Shown here piece after piece: positions 6,255-7,264 of a stretch of 7,264 nt of DNA. Under the pieces are notes generated by a model. It ran no database searches. It was not told the origin of the DNA and worked only from the letters and a program-made list of their open reading frames with translations. The position numbers were made by a program, and so were the translations under genes. This DNA is from Nitrososphaerota archaeon. GTDB taxonomy: Archaea; Thermoproteota; Nitrososphaeria; Nitrososphaerales; CADDZS01. How positions within the stretch are numbered: the first letter of the stretch is position 1; every line of letters starts with the position of its first letter. The DNA lies in contig DAHVAI010000059.1 in assembly GCA_027314685.1 (NCBI GenBank), forward strand, positions 1-7,264. Direction: 5' to 3'.

Positions 6255-6482
6255 CTAGTTCGAGGAACCCATGTGGCTCCAGACGAACAGGAAGACGAGC
6301 ATTACGACCGAACCTGCGAGTCCGGAGATAGCCGCGCCGATTATCTGTGCATTAGCTGCTCCGAAGAGAGCAACTATTCCAGTGATGAATGGAGCCCTCA
6401 CCAGGTATGCCGCAAATCCCAAAGCGTATCCGAGAAGCCAGAAACCAAAAACTATTGGTCCACGACCCATTTGAGCTGTCAT
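6255..6482 (-). CDS. Small integral membrane protein, unknown function
   Basis: The product is 75 residues from the ATG at 6482, or 81 from a TTG at 6500. It is almost wholly hydrophobic and Gly/Ala-rich, with about three membrane helices: GPIVFGFWLLGYALGFAAY, then ITGIVALFGAANAQIIGAA, then SVVMLVFLFVW; charged residues are nearly absent from the body. I do not recognise the family. A TATA-like TAAATATTTA (6521-6530) puts transcription start near 6499, which would allow either a leaderless TTG at 6500 or an 18-base leader to the ATG, so the start is open. It has its own promoter and so is probably not part of the pterin operon upstream. The minus frame reads as a coherent membrane protein; the plus-strand frame opposite does not. 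Confidence 0.7.
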   Translation of the reverse strand: MTAQMGRGPIVFGFWLLGYALGFAAYLVRAPFITGIVALFGAANAQIIGAAISGLAGSVVMLVFLFVWSHMGSSN

Positions 6483-6520
6483 GGAGCTTTTGAAGCCCAA
6501 CAGACTATAGAGCGAGTAAG

Positions 6521-6530
6521 TAAATATTTA
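6521..6530 (-). promoter_or_regulatory. TATA-like box for the small membrane protein gene
   Basis: TAAATATTTA is a perfect palindrome on both strands, centred about 26 bases upstream of position 6499. No plus-strand gene begins downstream of it, so minus-strand use is assumed. Confidence 0.45.
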
Positions 6531-6571
6531 TTGACAAAGTATTAAACAAAGCTTCCTGTTGTTGAGAGATT

Positions 6572-6910
6572 TCACGCCTCGACGGAACACCACTTGCCCT
6601 GGCCTTCAAAGAATTGGACTCTAGTCACATGTAAGCTCTTTCTCAACTCTGAGAAGATCCAATTTGCAATGTTCTCAGAGGTGGGCCGCTCGAACTTCTC
6701 ATTTAGATCCTTGTGATCAACTTGAGAGAGTACAGCCCAACACTTTTCCTCCATTTCCTTAAAGTCCATTATCATGCCGTCAGGTCTCATATCTCCATGG
6801 AGTTCTACCACAACTTTCGCGGTATGACCATGCCTGACCCCACATTTGGGATGACCTGGAAGAAGGTGACCATAATCCACGAAGAATTCCATTCCTAGTC
6901 CTGTTTTCAA
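6572..6910 (-). CDS. queD: 6-pyruvoyl-tetrahydropterin synthase / QueD homologue (COG0720)
   Basis: The 112-residue product has the COG0720 active site: zinc ligands H15, H27 and H29 (HGH at 27-29), nucleophile C23 in a C-x3-HGH arrangement, DF at 49-50, DHKDLN (65-70), TSEN (77-80) and E102 near the end. C-x3-HGH is the QueD spacing, so it may make 6-carboxy-tetrahydropterin from dihydroneopterin triphosphate for archaeosine; archaeal pterin branches are also possible. Length is normal for a compact member. The TTG start overlaps the stop of mptA as TTGA, a four-base overlap indicating translational coupling and a common pathway. An internal ATG (residue 7) is a weaker alternative because it would lose the overlap. 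The family is certain; QueD versus other pterin activity is not. Confidence 0.9.
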   Translation of the reverse strand: MKTGLGMEFFVDYGHLLPGHPKCGVRHGHTAKVVVELHGDMRPDGMIMDFKEMEEKCWAVLSQVDHKDLNEKFERPTSENIANWIFSELRKSLHVTRVQFFEGQGKWCSVEA

Positions 6911-7264
6911 GCGAACACTCTCTCTATCTCAGAAGTTGCGTTGTGCTTGTGAATCGATTCAAAAGATGTTGCACTGATTCTCACCTTTCCTTTAAAATTG
7001 AGATTCTTTGCTAGTCTGAAACAATCCCTCGAGACATCCTCCACAAATTTCGGATTCTTGAACATCTCCTCAACTACCGCAGCCTCGTCGTTGGTTTTTA
7101 GAACTGTATATGTTGGTGAACTGAAACTCTTTTCGCATATCTCAATTAGCTCTTCCAATCGAATCTCTTCATCGAAAGGCACCTCTACTTCAAGACATAG
7201 TTCAGCTCTTTGAACGTGTGCCTTACCATTTGTCGTTTCAAGACTGTGTGGGCATAGTGTATTT
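6907..7264 (-). CDS. mptA: GTP cyclohydrolase MptA/FolE2 type, C-terminal part, N-terminus beyond right edge
   Basis: The frame is open from the right edge to a TGA at 6907-6909, giving 118 residues. It begins near NTLCPHSLET and continues with GKAHVQRAEL, the Cys- and His-bearing region of GTP cyclohydrolase IB/MptA enzymes. It then shows LEELIEICEKSFSSPTYTVLK, the NDEAAVV segment, NPKFVEDVSRD and the terminal SFESIHKHNATSEIE, all family signatures. The enzyme opens the GTP imidazole ring; archaeal MptA forms 7,8-dihydroneopterin 2',3'-cyclic phosphate, the first step to tetrahydromethanopterin. A GTG inside the frame at 7182 is not the start, because family sequence continues upstream of it. 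The gene is coupled to the downstream QueD-like gene. MptA rather than FolE2 is chosen from the archaeal context. Confidence 0.9.
   Translation of the reverse strand, partial: NTLCPHSLETTNGKAHVQRAELCLEVEVPFDEEIRLEELIEICEKSFSSPTYTVLKTNDEAAVVEEMFKNPKFVEDVSRDCFRLAKNLNFKGKVRISATSFESIHKHNATSEIERVFA

Noticed and set aside
6216..6545. Plus-strand 109-codon frame
   Set aside because: It is antisense to the small membrane protein; the minus frame gives clean membrane helices while this one is charged and Cys/Ser-rich without pattern.
6713..7213. Plus-strand frames opposite the QueD and mptA genes
   Set aside because: The minus frames hold the HGH, TSEN and FVED motifs; the plus frames are shadows.
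1..7264. CRISPR repeats, insertion sequence ends or phage genes
   Set aside because: No regularly spaced direct repeats, terminal inverted repeats, transposase or integrase motifs were seen.

Overview
The window looks like chromosomal DNA of an archaeon, most likely a Thaumarchaeota (Nitrososphaeria) member, perhaps an ammonia oxidiser or a close relative. Pointers are a Rieske/fused cytochrome b pair beside a membrane-anchored cupredoxin with no c-type cytochrome (no CxxCH in any called protein), an MptA-type GTP cyclohydrolase next to a PTPS/QueD homologue, a DUF99 protein, archaeal TATA-like boxes with short or absent leaders, and frequent TTG starts. The lineage is inferred from gene content and style, not from a marker gene.

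Layout. (1) Positions 1-1227, minus strand: the N-terminal 409 codons of a polytopic GT-C-like membrane glycosyltransferase that runs off the left edge. It is an uninterrupted frame that is easily missed because its stop lies outside the window. (2) 1228-1424: divergent promoter region. (3) 1425-1943, plus: a single-pass membrane protein with a helical soluble domain, unrecognised, whose 3' end overlaps the cytochrome b gene by 11 bp. (4) 1933-4329, minus: a two-gene operon, Rieske Fe-S protein then cytochrome b, for the quinol-oxidising core of a bc-type complex III. (5) 4330-4532: divergent promoter region with one TATA-like box per direction. (6) 4533-5072, plus: a cupredoxin that could take electrons from the Rieske protein. 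(7) 5049-5651, minus: DUF99 protein, overlapping the cupredoxin by 24 bp. (8) 5756-6034, plus: unknown small protein, possibly followed by a GTGA-coupled 54-residue ORF to 6195. (9) 6255-6482, minus: small membrane protein. (10) 6572-7264, minus: PTPS/QueD-like protein translationally coupled (TTGA overlap) to the 3' part of mptA, which runs off the right edge.

How they fit together: the Rieske protein, cytochrome b and cupredoxin form a plausible respiratory module, in which cytochrome b oxidises quinol, the TAT-exported Rieske protein takes one electron, and the cupredoxin carries it towards a terminal oxidase. The right end is a pterin/deazapurine module. The glycosyltransferase may serve surface glycosylation; the cupredoxin carries three N-x-T sequons. 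No rRNA, tRNA, CRISPR array, insertion sequence or phage gene was seen, and no stretch over 300 bases lacks a gene. I did not find a clear undescribed multi-gene system; the oddest items are the Rieske protein's long repeat-bearing N-terminal extension and its altered cluster box.
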